From: JAXMBN01 sp046349875
Lineage (GTDB): Bacteria > Planctomycetota > Planctomycetia > Pirellulales > Pirellulaceae
Assembly: GCA_046349875.1 (NCBI GenBank)
Contig: JAXMBN010000008.1
Location: forward strand, 107,635 to 171,634
Direction of reading: 5' to 3'
Length of the DNA stretch: 64,000 nt
The notes under the pieces were generated by a model. That model was not told the DNA's origin. It saw only the letters and a program-made list of their open reading frames with translations, and did no database searches. The translations under genes and the position numbers were made by a program. How positions within the stretch are numbered: the stretch's first letter is position 1; each line of letters opens with the position of its first letter. Positions 63,797-64,000 of this stretch are shown one piece after another.

Positions 63797-63816
63797 GCCC
63801 TCATGCGCATGAGGGC
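63797..63816. repeat. Perfect 20-bp palindrome between cysS and ruvC
   Basis: GCCCTCATGC is followed at once by its reverse complement GCATGAGGGC. It lies 22 nt after the cysS stop and 54 nt before ruvC. It lacks a loop and a T-run, so it may be a protein-binding dyad rather than a terminator. Confidence 0.6.
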
Positions 63817-63870
63817 ATTGCGCGTAGCGTCTCGCGATGAGATCGCAAACCTTAACTCCATGGACATGGT

Positions 63871-64000
63871 ATGAGTTCTTCGACCTGCATTCTGGGAATC
63901 GACCCTGGCTTGGGAACGACCGGTTACGGAGTGATCGAAGTCAAGGGAGCGAAGCCGACACTGCGCGAAGCAGGCGTCATTCGCTGTGATCGCAAAACGT
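63871..64000 (+). CDS. ruvC: Crossover junction endodeoxyribonuclease RuvC, truncated by window end
   Basis: The first 43 codons of RuvC, the Holliday-junction resolvase. The N-terminus reads CILGIDPGLGTTGYGVIE with the first catalytic Asp, then LREAGVIRCD. The rest lies beyond the window. Confidence 0.9.
   Translation, partial: MSSSTCILGIDPGLGTTGYGVIEVKGAKPTLREAGVIRCDRKT

Noticed and set aside
1..64000. tRNA, rRNA, CRISPR, insertion sequences and phage genes
   Set aside because: Gaps were read by eye for tRNA T-loop words, regularly spaced repeats and transposase motifs; none was convincing. A covariance-model tRNA scan would settle the tRNA question.

Overview
The window reads as chromosomal DNA of a planctomycete, probably Pirellulales-like. 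The evidence is the set of lineage-typical families: four DUF1559 genes (three with a full prepilin-type N-terminus), a ThuA-like protein, a DUF1080 lipoprotein, a 1336-residue PQQ-propeller/LamG protein, a redoxin-cytochrome-monooxygenase fusion and many secreted proteins. Coding density is high and genes lie on both strands. I found no rRNA, no convincing tRNA, no CRISPR array and no insertion sequence.

Layout. 0-5 kb: ThuA-like protein, D-aminoacyl-tRNA deacylase (dtd), a pdxA copy broken into three reading frames, a zinc-ribbon DUF1559 protein, a hairpin-rich gap and thioredoxin reductase. 5-13.5 kb: secreted coiled-coil protein, DUF1559 protein with a small lipoprotein, a second lipoprotein, then an RND/MMPL transporter behind a redoxin-haem-copper monooxygenase fusion. 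13.5-22.5 kb: O-antigen-ligase-like protein, aroB, rhomboid protease, nagB, another DUF1559/small-lipoprotein pair, a sugar-nucleotide epimerase and a two-domain DUF1080 lipoprotein.

22.6-27.2 kb (minus strand) holds the most unusual locus: an E1/ThiF-like activating enzyme, a JAMM/JAB peptidase and a membrane-anchored prokaryotic RING protein in consecutive genes, with a possible 37-residue ORF between E1 and JAB. It looks like a bacterial ubiquitin-like conjugation or deconjugation cluster without a recognisable E2 or modifier. Upstream lie a secreted Val/Pro-rich protein, a CorA-like membrane protein and a MazG-like NTP pyrophosphohydrolase.

27-32.3 kb: short-chain dehydrogenase, pyruvate kinase, an assimilatory sulfate-reduction unit (cysH plus an Rrf2 regulator) and a 2-hydroxyacid dehydrogenase. 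32.3-37.2 kb: a three-gene electron-transfer operon of a protein fusing two cyclic-nucleotide-binding domains to four [4Fe-4S] motifs, a membrane cytochrome b-like protein and a decahaem cytochrome c, with repeated palindromes upstream of its first gene. 37.6-40.8 kb: EF-hand protein, ApbE-DUF2271 fusion and PepSY membrane protein. 40.9-43.2 kb: NatA/NatB-like ABC exporter.

43.4-52.6 kb (minus strand) is one tightly packed run: PQQ/LamG protein, unknown secreted protein, a duplicated-domain ModA, ModB, ModC, MoaD and MoeB. This joins molybdate (or tungstate) uptake to molybdopterin sulfur-carrier activation. 52.7-64 kb: ECF sigma factor with a zinc-finger anti-sigma-like protein, DUF1559 protein, clpX, SHOCT protein, bile-acid-symporter-like protein, aroC, a TolC-type outer-membrane protein, ispF, cysS with an altered KMSKS region, and the start of ruvC cut by the window edge.

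All calls come from reading the sequence and its translations. No database search, structure prediction or numerical scoring was run.
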